Assembly (NCBI RefSeq): GCF_004361815.1
Contig: NZ_SNWA01000002.1
Coordinates: 2,170,001 to 2,234,000 of the forward strand
Origin: Paraburkholderia sp. BL10I2N1
Lineage (GTDB): Bacteria; Pseudomonadota; Gammaproteobacteria; Burkholderiales; Burkholderiaceae
DNA: 64,000 nt
Reading direction: 5' to 3'
Part shown: positions 55,336 to 62,554 of the stretch, one piece after another
Numbering within the stretch: the stretch's first letter is position 1
Layout: each line of letters begins with the position of its first letter
Program-made: the position numbers and the translations under genes
Notes under the pieces: model-generated
What the model saw: the letters and a program-made list of their open reading frames with translations, nothing else
Databases searched by the model: none
What the model was told of the DNA's origin: nothing

Positions 55336-56428
55336 TGGCGTTGGTGCACTTCGGCGATTAGGAGGGCGGATGGTAGGATAGGTGCCTCCGTTTCTGCCCG
55401 CTTCTTTTGCCGATGCCGCACAAGCACAACGCCAATCGTCGTCACCACATTCCGAAGATGTCGTTCAAGGTTCAGAACTGGGCAGAGTACGAGGCTGGGC
55501 TGCGCCGGCGGGGCAGTCTGACCTTGTGGATCGAAGATGCGGCGCTGGATCGGTGGCAAAGTTGTGGCCCCGATGGGCAGTGCCGCTATTCGGCCGCGGC
55601 CATCCAGACCTGCCTGATGCTGCGCATCGCGTTCAAACTGGCGTTGCGGCAAACCGAAGGCCTGATGGATTCGGTCATCACGTTGATGGGCGTGAACATC
55701 TCCGCGCCTGATCACACTACGGTCAGTCGCCGCGCAGCAAACTTGCCCCCGCTGCCGGCCGAACTGCCGTCGGGTGCGTTGCATGTGCTGATCGACAGCA
55801 CCGGGCTGGAAGTATTTGGCGCGGGCCAATGGCTGGTGGAGAGACATGGGGTGAAGTCGCGGCGGACATGGCGCAAGCTGCATCTGGCGGTCGATGCCAA
55901 CAGTGGCATGATCGTCGCGCAGATCCTCACGGATCAGCATGCTGACGATCCGTCGCAGGTGGCGCCGCTGCTCGATCAGATTAATGGCGAGATCGCCCGG
56001 GTGATGGCCGATGGGGCCTACGACGGCGCGCCCACCTATCAAACGATCGCGCAGCACGGTGACGGCATCAAGGTCGTGATTCCGCCGCGCGCGACAGCGG
56101 TGGCCAGCTGCGAACTGGGTCCGCCCACCCAGCGCGATCGCCATCTGGCGGCGATCAACGAGAACGGGCGACTGGCATGGCAGAGCGCAACCGGGTACGG
56201 CCAACGCTCACTGGTCGAGACAGCGATGGGGCGGTACAAGGCCCTGATCGGAGCGCGGTTGCGGGCGCGCGGTTTCGCGGCCCAGACCGAGGCTGCCATT
56301 GGCGTGGCGGTGCTCAACCGCATGCTGGCCACTGGACGTCCGAAACCCGTCCGCACTGAGCGACCCGCCGCATAATTGATCGGGGAAAGGGGCATTTCGT
56401 CCTGCGTGCGTTAAGTGCACCAACGCCA
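55336..56428 (+). mobile_element. IS5-family insertion sequence, 1093 bp
   Basis: Perfect 16-bp terminal inverted repeats: TGGCGTTGGTGCACTT at 55336-55351 and its complement at 56413-56428, enclosing one transposase gene. No target duplication is evident; the right end abuts the relic IS110 3' end directly, so a flanking deletion or rearrangement probably removed it. Confidence 0.9.
55413..56375 (+). CDS. IS5-family DDE transposase
   Basis: 320 residues starting MPHKHNANRRHHIPKMSF. The catalytic triad is visible as LIDSTGLEVFG (first Asp), VMADGAYDG (second Asp) and SLVETAMGRYK (Glu), the DDE arrangement of IS5/IS903-like elements, together with YSAAAIQTCLMLRIAFKLALRQTEG. The gene is uninterrupted, so the element may still be active. 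An in-frame TTG six bases upstream is a weaker start. Confidence 0.92.
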   Translation: MPHKHNANRRHHIPKMSFKVQNWAEYEAGLRRRGSLTLWIEDAALDRWQSCGPDGQCRYSAAAIQTCLMLRIAFKLALRQTEGLMDSVITLMGVNISAPDHTTVSRRAANLPPLPAELPSGALHVLIDSTGLEVFGAGQWLVERHGVKSRRTWRKLHLAVDANSGMIVAQILTDQHADDPSQVAPLLDQINGEIARVMADGAYDGAPTYQTIAQHGDGIKVVIPPRATAVASCELGPPTQRDRHLAAINENGRLAWQSATGYGQRSLVETAMGRYKALIGARLRARGFAAQTEAAIGVAVLNRMLATGRPKPVRTERPAA

Positions 56429-56431
56429 CCC

Positions 56432-56474
56432 AAATCCGCCCCTAATGCTTGACGAAACACATAGGGGCACCCCC
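56432..56474. repeat. Relic 3' end of an IS110-family copy (left of direct repeat)
   Basis: These 43 bases match 57890-57932 with two mismatches and even encode the same transposase C-terminus in frame (PPKSAPNA then stop, against QPKSAPNA). The two mismatches show that this is the end of an older, diverged copy and not a duplication made by the present element. The rest of that copy is gone, cut by the IS5 element. Confidence 0.8.
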
Positions 56475-56704
56475 GTTACTATCTTCACTCCTCGATAATT
56501 GAGGATTTGGCCAGCCAGGCCCGGCATGATTCTCGCCCCCAGTCGCAGCAATGATCCGGGGGGTGTTGTCACCGGGCCTGGTGGGTGGCTGGTGATCGCT
56601 AATAGGGGCTCGGCCGGGAACATTTTGAGGCCGTCCGTAACGTGGATGCCGAGACTTGCCACCGATGTTGCAGGCCAACCAGCTCAATCTGCATAAACAC
56701 TTCG
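56475..56704 (+). ncRNA. Candidate bridge RNA region of the IS110 element
   Basis: IS110-group elements carry a structured RNA upstream of the recombinase that pairs with target and donor DNA. Here the 230-base leader holds a perfect 10-bp long-range stem, CCAGGCCCGG (56515-56524) with CCGGGCCTGG (56572-56581), extended by further GCCAG/TGGC pairing and enclosing about 47 bases of loop. A short hairpin, CTCGATAATTGAG (56491-56503), precedes it. Order and size agree with known bridge RNAs, but I could not test guide pairing. Boundaries are those of the whole leader. Confidence 0.45.
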
Positions 56705-57910
56705 ATGCAAGAAAACCAACAACATGACTCCGTCGACGTCTTCGTTGGCGTTGACGTAGGTAAAGGCCATCATCACGCCGTCGCTCTCGATCGGACCGGA
56801 AAGCGCCTGTACAACAAAGCGCTTCCAAACGATGAGACCAAACTGCGCGCCCTGATCACCGAACTCAAGGCGCACGGCCAGCTTCTGTTCGTCGTCGACC
56901 AGCCCTCCACCATCGGTGCGCTGCCGCTGGCAGTCGCCCGCGACGAAGGCGTTCTGGTCGCCTATCTGCCGGGTCTGGCCATGCGCCGCATCGCCGATCT
57001 GCATGCGGGCGAAGCTAAGACCGACGCCCGCGATGCTGCCATCATTGCAGAGGCCGCGCGCTCGATGCCGCATACGCTTCGCTCACTTCGACTGGCTGAC
57101 GAACCGCTCGCCGAACTCACCATGTTGTGCGGCTTCGATGACGATCTTGCCGCGCAGATCACTCAGACCAGCAACCGCATTCGTGGCCTGCTTACCCAGA
57201 TCCATCCCGCACTGGAACGGGTTCTGGGACCGCGCCTCGACCATCCGGCCGTGCTCGATCTGCTTGAGCGATACCCGTCACCCGCCAAGCTCGCCTCAAC
57301 CAGCGAGAAAACACTCGCCAACCGCCTCACCAAACTCGCACCTCGCATGGGCAAGAGTCTCGCTGCCGAAATCCTCCAGGCGCTCAGCGAACAGGCTGTA
57401 ATCGTGCCCGGTACTCAGGCAGCAACCATCGTCATGCCGCGTCTTGCCCAGCAACTCGCGTCCTTGCGCAAGCAACGTGAAGAGGTTGCGAGCGAAGTTG
57501 AACGCCTGGTGCACGCACACCCTCTTTGGCCGGTCCTGACCAGCATGCCGGGAGTCGGCGTCAGGACCGCCGCCAGACTCCTCACGGAAGTCGCCCATAA
57601 AGCCTTCGCTTCAGCTGCGCATCTAGCCGCCTACGCCGGCCTCGCCCCGGTCACCCGACGCTCTGGCTCGTCTATCCGTGGCGAACACCCATCCAGACGC
57701 GGTAACAAGGTACTCAAGAGAGCACTCTTCCTCTCTGCCTTTGCCGCCTTGCGGGACCCGGTCTCGAGGGACTACTACGCTCGCAAGGTCCAGCAGGGCA
57801 AGCGCCACAATCAGGCGCTCATCGCGCTCGCCAGACGACGGTGCGACGTGCTGTTCGCCATGCTGCGCGACGGCAGCTTCTATCAACCGAAATCCGCCCC
57901 AAATGCTTGA
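56705..57910 (+). CDS. IS110-family transposase/recombinase
   Basis: 401 residues with the RuvC-like DEDD domain and C-terminal Tnp domain with catalytic Ser. N-terminal FVGVDVGKGHHHAVALD (first Asp), KTDARDAAIIAEAAR (Asp pair) and C-terminal LTSMPGVGVRTAARLLTEV, AYAGLAPVTRRSGSS and GEHPSRRGNKVLKRALF. The gene is intact. ATG at 56705 is preferred over a GTG at 56642 that lies in the structured leader. Confidence 0.92.
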   Translation: MQENQQHDSVDVFVGVDVGKGHHHAVALDRTGKRLYNKALPNDETKLRALITELKAHGQLLFVVDQPSTIGALPLAVARDEGVLVAYLPGLAMRRIADLHAGEAKTDARDAAIIAEAARSMPHTLRSLRLADEPLAELTMLCGFDDDLAAQITQTSNRIRGLLTQIHPALERVLGPRLDHPAVLDLLERYPSPAKLASTSEKTLANRLTKLAPRMGKSLAAEILQALSEQAVIVPGTQAATIVMPRLAQQLASLRKQREEVASEVERLVHAHPLWPVLTSMPGVGVRTAARLLTEVAHKAFASAAHLAAYAGLAPVTRRSGSSIRGEHPSRRGNKVLKRALFLSAFAALRDPVSRDYYARKVQQGKRHNQALIALARRRCDVLFAMLRDGSFYQPKSAPNA

Positions 57911-57932
57911 CGAATCACATAGGGGCACCCCC
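57890..57932. repeat. Right copy of the 43-bp IS110-end direct repeat
   Basis: Carries the last codons and stop of the transposase and the 3' tail TGACGAATCACATAGGGGCA plus C-run. It matches 56432-56474 in 41 of 43 bases. The distance between the two copies is 1458 bases, which defines the unit length of the element. Confidence 0.8.
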
Positions 57933-57941
57933 CCCGTGAAG

Positions 57942-59445
57942 CTCAGGATTACCCACATTTCGGCTGAGCGATCTATTCGTCCTGCCTGAAGATGCGATAC
58001 ATCTCGGTGATTTCATGCAGGACCAGGAAGCCACGCCACATCACGGTGGGGCCGGGTGGGTGGTCGTGCTTGCGGTTCAGATAGCCGCCGAGTTTTGCAA
58101 TCCACAACACCACTTCGCCGAGCGAGGGTGTTTGAGGCGGCGGTTTGGAGGTGCGGTTAGCGCGGCTATAGAGCGCACGCCACTCGTCGGGCTGCAGAAG
58201 CACCGCGCAGGACAGATGGGGATCGACGCGGCCCAGCAACGTCGCGTACATGATGCGCCAGGCGATCACGGCAAATAACGCGGTTGACCGGACGAACCGG
58301 TCCAGATTGCCGAACTGACGCTTTTCAATGCTGCATCCGCTCTTGAGCACACGGTGCCACGACTCGATCGTCCACCGCCGCATACCAGCCAAGTCGCTCG
58401 AGCGCGTCCTCCAGCGTGATGGTCGGCACGGAACTCAGCAGCATCCATTCGAGTGGCTCAACGCCTGCCGGCGGGTCGGTTTCGAGTGCGTGAATGGCAA
58501 ACACTTCGACTCCGGCGAGCCCGGGCGAAGGTCGCTTCGGCGCGCGCAGCTGAACTGGCGTGCACCGCACCGTCAGACGTGCAGTGCGCTTCGCCGCGTT
58601 GCGCTGCGCCGGCACCTGCAGTTCGGTCTCGCCCATGGGCGCTGTCGCGGTCACGGTGTCCCACAGATACCGCTCCGGGTGGGCGGTGCGGCGATCCCAT
58701 GCCGCACGCACGAGCCAGTCGACGCCCGCCGGCCGCTCGGCCACAAACACCTCGTAGACGTCGCTTTCCCGGTCCCCTGTTGCCACTATCCGGGTATCGG
58801 GGCAGCGCGCCTTGAGCGCGGCCAGATGCTCGACTCCTTCGAGCCATTTGGCACTCTCCTTGTCTTCGATCGGGCGCTGCTTGCGCTGCTTCTTCTTGCC
58901 CAGGTTCGCGTCCGGGCGTGCCCAGGTCTTCATGCCCAGCACGCCGAGCGGCAAGCCCTCCGGCGTCACGGCCAGCAAGCTGTGCAGCATGAAGCCACGC
59001 GATGTGTTGCCGGTGCCGTAGCCCAGTCCTTCAGTGGCCTCGAGGTGCGTCAGATTGAATTCGGTCGTGTCCTGCACTGCCAGCACGACCGGGACCTGTG
59101 TCATGCGCTGCAGCGTTTGCTCGACGTGCGGGGCAAGAACACCGTCGGTATCGACCTGTTCGTTGTCGAAGAAACGATAGGCAGCCTTGAGCTCGGCGGC
59201 ATCAAGCGAGCGCGGAAAGGAGCAGTCGGGACTGGTCGCAAGCCGCCTTGCCAGCGCGACCAGCCGACTCGTCAAACGAGCATCGCCCAGATTGGCCGCA
59301 CCGAATTCGGTGTCGGCCCAGTCATGGTTATGGGCGTCGTCTACAGAAGGCAATGGCGTGTGGTTTTACGGGACTTGCTCGCAAGTTAACATCGTCTGAG
59401 CCCGTTTACAAGCGCTCTTTCTGGAAAGTTGTGGGTAATCCTGAG
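57942..59445 (-). mobile_element. IS4-family (IS50-like) insertion sequence, 1504 bp
   Basis: Terminal inverted repeats CTCAGGATTACCCACA (57942-57957) and its complement (59430-59445), each flanked by the 9-bp duplication CCCGTGAAG. It holds one transposase gene on the minus strand, now frameshifted. It inserted just past the right end of the IS110 element. Confidence 0.93.
57973..59353 (-). pseudogene. IS50-like transposase, frameshifted
   Basis: The frame from 59353 runs to 58325 and covers the N-terminal and first catalytic parts: DWADTEFGAANLGDARLTSRL, then AVQDTTEFNLTHLE (Asp) and ATGDRESDVYEVF (Asp). The second frame, 58392-57973, starts RRWTIESWHRVLKSGCSIEKRQF with the catalytic Glu and continues to the Tn5-type C-terminal domain. 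Normal family members read ...WYA(R)RWTIESWH without a break, so one base has been lost (or two gained) near 58380. Enzyme activity should be lost unless frameshifting occurs. Confidence 0.88.
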
Positions 59446-59522
59446 CCCGTGAAGAGGGGGGCAAAGTTTCGAGCGACAGCCTATTGTTACGTTATGTAAC
59501 CAAACGTATCAGAGTATATATC

Positions 59523-60368
59523 GTGAAATTCGCTCTCGCTCAACCCGGTAAGCGTCTGCTGGTGGCCGCTGTGGTGGCTTTGCTTGTTACCACTGCGCAG
59601 GCCGCCGACGCCGTGGGCAAGGACCCTCACTATGGGCCTTATAGCCAGGAAATCGCGTCGATTGGTACATGGAAGGTCAACCAAGGCTATCTATCGCTCG
59701 ACCCCGCGGATACGACCCGCCTGATGGAGGAGATGCAAAACCCGAACGTCCAGAATAGCTGGCTGTATGCGCCGGAAGGGCTGAAGCGTTGGTTCGCCGT
59801 TATCCGCTACGTTGACACTGGCCACGTCAACGACGACGAGAAGATTGACCCAGTTGCAATTCTCGAACAGCTCAAGAAGGGAACCGAGCTTTCGAATGAA
59901 GAACGTCGCAAACGTGGCTGGCCCGAAATGCATCTAATCGGCTGGCAGGTAGAGCCACATTACGAGTCTGATACCCAGCGGCTTTCGTGGGCGACCCTCA
60001 GTGAGTCGGATGGCCAGAAAATCGTCAACTACACGACGAAGGTCCTCTCGCGGACGGGTGTGGCGACGGTCATCCTGGTTACTGACCCAGCCAGCCTCGA
60101 CCAGTCCGTTGCCGAACTGAAAACGCAGCTGGACGGGTTCGCCTTCAATCCCGACCAGACGTACGCGGAATTCCGTGGCGGCGACAAGATTGCCGAGTAC
60201 GGACTGACCGGGCTGATTGTCGGCGGCGCGGCAGCTGCTGCGGTCAAGACGGGCGCATGGAAGTGGGTGGTCGGCATTCTCGCCGCTGGCTGGAAGTTTG
60301 TTGCGGCGGCCGTCGTGGCGCTGCTCGCCGGCGTCAAGTCGCTCGTCAAACGGCGGCGCAGTGCGTGA
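59523..60368 (+). CDS. DUF2167 family membrane-anchored protein
   Basis: 281 residues from a GTG at 59523. It has a signal-type N-terminus (KRLLVAAVVALLVTTAQAADA, cleavage near residue 28), then the DUF2167 domain: GLKRWFAVIRYVDTGHVNDDEKIDPVAILEQLKKGTE at about 80-117, WPEMHLIGWQVEPHYESD and YAEFRGGDKIAEYGLTGLIVGG near 218-239. One or two hydrophobic segments (from about 230) and a KRRRSA tail anchor the protein in the membrane. Function unknown. First gene of an overlapping group; a TTG upstream at 59484 is in frame but has no merit. No good ribosome site is seen. Confidence 0.85.
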   Translation: MKFALAQPGKRLLVAAVVALLVTTAQAADAVGKDPHYGPYSQEIASIGTWKVNQGYLSLDPADTTRLMEEMQNPNVQNSWLYAPEGLKRWFAVIRYVDTGHVNDDEKIDPVAILEQLKKGTELSNEERRKRGWPEMHLIGWQVEPHYESDTQRLSWATLSESDGQKIVNYTTKVLSRTGVATVILVTDPASLDQSVAELKTQLDGFAFNPDQTYAEFRGGDKIAEYGLTGLIVGGAAAAAVKTGAWKWVVGILAAGWKFVAAAVVALLAGVKSLVKRRRSA

Positions 60369-60610
60369 GTACGTTGCTCGGTGACTATAACCGCCTGCTT
60401 GCAATTGCCGTCTGGGTGTTCTTTACAAGCGGGCTGTTGATGCTGAAAAGTCCGGGGCACGGGGTTGCATACACGGGAGAACGCGAGTGCGCTTCCCGTC
60501 ATGGCGCGCGGCCTTTGGCCGGCGTCTCGCGCTGGTCGTGTATCCGATTCACTCGTTCTGGCCAATGGCCGAGGTTGAACTGCTGGCGGCAAGCCGAGCA
60601 GGCGCGATGA
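60365..60610 (+). CDS. Possible small membrane protein, uncertain
   Basis: An 81-codon frame that begins with GTG overlapping the DUF2167 stop (GTGA) and ends overlapping an ATG at 60607 (ATGA). Residues 8-27 (YNRLLAIAVWVFFTSGLLML) look like a real membrane helix. The second half (RHGARPLAG, SRWSCIRFTRSGQWPRLN) is less protein-like and overlaps the next frame. Either it is a short coupling protein or only its first 40 codons are meaningful and a frameshift joins it to the next gene. No homologue known to me. Confidence 0.4.
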   Translation: MSTLLGDYNRLLAIAVWVFFTSGLLMLKSPGHGVAYTGERECASRHGARPLAGVSRWSCIRFTRSGQWPRLNCWRQAEQAR

Positions 60611-61101
60611 ACGAACTCGCAGGGTCTGCCCAGCAGCTCGCGCGGCCGATGCGGTTTGCCCGTCCTTTTCTGCTTGCGGTAACCGGCATCGTTGTTCTCA
60701 TCATTCCGGTTTGGGTATTGATGCGAGGCTCTGACCTCATATTCCTCGCTATGGCGACGCTGGCGTATGTGCTGTACGCAGTCGGCCTGGCAGCACTCCT
60801 GCAAGCGGGCAAGCAGGAGGACCGTCACCGCCTCCGCGAGCACTGGAAGACACTCCTCGAGCCCTTGCTGTGTTTGCCATACGGGGCACATCTCTGTCGC
60901 AAGCTCAGTGAACGCTATCAACTGTCGGTGCCGCTCGTCGATGTTCTTCGCTCCGACGCAGAGCTGACTCCCGCCGACCTGCAGGACCTTTCCTCACACA
61001 TCGAAGAGCTGAGGAATGTGAGCGACGACCCCGCTGACCTCGCGTTTCTCGCTGAACTCAAGACGCTCATTGATGCGCGCCTCGCCGGACATTCGCAATG
61101 A
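60487..61101 (+). CDS. Membrane protein of unknown function
   Basis: 204 residues from a GTG at 60487 that has a ribosome site (GGGAG). Alternative start is ATG at 60607, giving 164 residues and a four-base overlap with the preceding small frame. Two membrane helices are adjacent: PFLLAVTGIVVLIIPVWVLM (about residues 60-79) and LIFLAMATLAYVLYAVGLAALLQA (about 84-107). The rest is a soluble helical C-terminal domain (LREHWKTLLEPLLCLPYGAHLCRKLSERY and a tract rich in Asp/Leu). I do not recognise the family. Stop overlaps the next gene (ATGA). Confidence 0.7.
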   Translation: MRFPSWRAAFGRRLALVVYPIHSFWPMAEVELLAASRAGAMNELAGSAQQLARPMRFARPFLLAVTGIVVLIIPVWVLMRGSDLIFLAMATLAYVLYAVGLAALLQAGKQEDRHRLREHWKTLLEPLLCLPYGAHLCRKLSERYQLSVPLVDVLRSDAELTPADLQDLSSHIEELRNVSDDPADLAFLAELKTLIDARLAGHSQ

Positions 61102-61457
61102 AAATCGCCATTCTGACAATCGCTGCCCTCGTCGGGTTCTGGGTGGTAGGCGCCATCGTTGAACATTTCCAGAAGAAGACTCCGAAAGCGGCTGCGTCCG
61201 CAAGCTCAGGCGCTGGACCCAGGCCCACACCCGAGCCGGAATCACCGCGGGTTGACCCCATCGAGGAAGCTTGCCACGTGCTTCAGCTGAACCGTCCTTT
61301 CACAACGGAACAGCTGCGCGCGGCGTACCGCCAGCGAATGTCGCAATACCACCCGGACAAGGTCAATAGCCTCGGTCCGGAATTCCGCGAGCTCGCTGAG
61401 AGCAAGTCGAAGGAAATCAATCGGGCGTTTGACCTACTAGCTAGATTTCCGAGATGA
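61098..61457 (+). CDS. Membrane-anchored J-domain protein
   Basis: 119 residues. An N-terminal membrane helix (KIAILTIAALVGFWVVGAIVEHF, residues 2-24), a Pro/Ser/Ala-rich linker, then a J domain from about residue 52: IEEACHVLQLNRPFTTEQLRAAYRQRMSQYHPDKVNS with the HPD motif that stimulates Hsp70 ATPase, and SKSKEINRAFDLL at the end. It should recruit DnaK to the membrane, where the upstream proteins sit. It starts within the stop of the preceding gene (ATGA), so co-production is likely. Related in plan to DjlA/DjlB/DjlC, but much shorter than DjlA. Confidence 0.85.
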   Translation: MKIAILTIAALVGFWVVGAIVEHFQKKTPKAAASASSGAGPRPTPEPESPRVDPIEEACHVLQLNRPFTTEQLRAAYRQRMSQYHPDKVNSLGPEFRELAESKSKEINRAFDLLARFPR

Positions 61458-61646
61458 CAAGCGACGATAACCGCCGACGCGCACTCGACGCAGGACAACA
61501 CGAACTGAAGGGTGAGGATAATTACTACGGCGCGAGTATGACGGCGGCGCATACGAATCCCCTTGCCAGCTTGAGACTTGGGCAGATGCACTGTAGACGT
61601 TTTCACGCTTTGTAAATTCAAACGCCTCAAATTCGAACCTTAGGGG
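61458..61646. other. Non-coding tail of the cassette
   Basis: I see no gene or clear terminator here. AT content rises toward the right where the outer end of the decayed IS50-like element begins. Confidence 0.5.
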
Positions 61647-61665
61647 CACTTCGTTATACATAAGT
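61647..61665. repeat. Candidate outer end of the decayed IS50-like element
   Basis: CACTTCGTTATACATAAGT resembles the 19-bp IS50 end in 12 of 19 positions, including TTATACA and AAGT, and lies 22 bases past the transposase stop in the right orientation. The match is from recall of the IS50 end. Confidence 0.5.
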
Positions 61666-61686
61666 GTCGTTACGACCATCATCACG

Positions 61687-62545
61687 TCACAAGCGCATTG
61701 TTTCTGCGGCGATATGAACTTTCTTGAGTCCACTCCAGATGGTTTTCGCGCCGGGTTCGCCGTCGCCCTTGCGACCGAGGAATCCGCCCAGGCGCGCGAC
61801 CAACCGCAACACTTCGTTGAGCTTTGGTTGCGCCGGAGCTCGGGTTTTCGTGAGCAGGTAGGCGGCACGGATTTCATCGGGATCGAAGAACAGATGTGCG
61901 TCCAGATCGGGGCAGGTTCGACCCAGTCGCATAGGATAGGCCACCCGCCAGGCCACCACCAGAAACAGCGCCAACGCGCGCTCGGGCCGTTCGATCGTGC
62001 CCAACTGAAGCTATTCGACCTGGCACCCGTTTTTCAGGATGTTGGACAACTCGATTTCCCAGCGCGCTCGATACCAATCGATCAATTCGATCGCCTCATC
62101 CAACGTGGTTGCCACAGGGTTGGTCAGCAGGCGCCATTCGATCGGCTTGACGCCGGGCGGCGTGTCAAATTCGCGCGCGACCAGGCACGTCGCAGCGATG
62201 CACTTGCCCTTGCTGGCGGGCAACTCGACGCGCTGCAGCCACAGGCGCTGATGCACCGTGCGCGCTTTGACGCCATGACGTGAAGCCATCGTGAAGGCGA
62301 TTTCTCCCACCGCTTCGCCGCGGGTCGCGCGCTCCCAGAGCTTGTCGCCCTCGGGCAGGCAGCGGTTATGAGCGGCACGCACCAGCCAGTCGGCCGGGTT
62401 GCCCAGCGCATCGACTCGCTCCATCAGCGCCATCAGATCCGCTTCGCGGTCGGCCACATACATCAAGCGCGTGGATGGCAGACTCGGCGCCATCTCGGCG
62501 ATGCGCTCATGGCCTTCCTTCACCCTTTCCATGAACCTCCCGCGT
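61687..62545 (-). pseudogene. Second IS50-like transposase, truncated and interrupted
   Basis: The C-terminal two thirds of an IS4/IS50-type transposase. From the right, ERVKEGHERIAEMAPSLPSTRLMYVADREADL carries the second catalytic Asp; LIDWYRARWEIELSNILKNGCQVE carries the Glu. A TAG then follows at 62011, with the same frame continuing as LQLGTIERPERALALFLVVAW to the natural end at 61687. One C-to-T change of a CAG codon would explain the stop. The N-terminal third is missing because an IS110 element begins at about 62545. It is not a copy of the element at 57942; the proteins differ clearly. Confidence 0.85.
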
Positions 62546-62554
62546 CCATGGTTT

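Larger units (their letters stand above)
56475..57932 (+). mobile_element. IS110-family insertion sequence, about 1458 bp
   Basis: One IS110 transposase gene with a 230-base non-coding leader. It has no terminal inverted repeats, as expected. The right end is placed at the C-run after GGGGCA (about 57932) by comparison with the relic copy on the left; the left end is taken to follow the same repeat. Exact ends are uncertain by a few bases because of the shared C-run. Confidence 0.75.
57933..59454. repeat. 9-bp target duplication of the IS4-type element
   Basis: CCCGTGAAG occurs at 57933-57941 and again at 59446-59454, directly outside the two inverted ends of the element. Tn5/IS50-like elements make 9-bp duplications. 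This marks the insertion as unrearranged since it happened. Confidence 0.9.
59455..61646. other. Accessory cassette between two IS50-like elements
   Basis: This 2.2-kb segment lies between the target duplication of one IS50-like element and the outer end of a second, decayed one. It contains a gene group with four-base overlaps. Both bordering elements face the same way and their transposases differ, so it is not a simple composite transposon, but mobilisation by either is possible. Confidence 0.6.

Noticed and set aside
54929..55381. 150-codon plus-strand frame after the tRNA
   Set aside because: Composition and lack of any recognisable motif suggest non-coding sequence; not annotated as a gene.
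59484..59522. TTG upstream start for the DUF2167 gene
   Set aside because: Adds a basic stretch before a good signal sequence and lies in a small inverted repeat (GTTAC/GTAAC at 59486-59500).
61641..61650. TAGGGGCAC near the decayed IS50-like end resembling the IS110 tail
   Set aside because: Only nine bases shared with the IS110 right end; chance similarity is likely.
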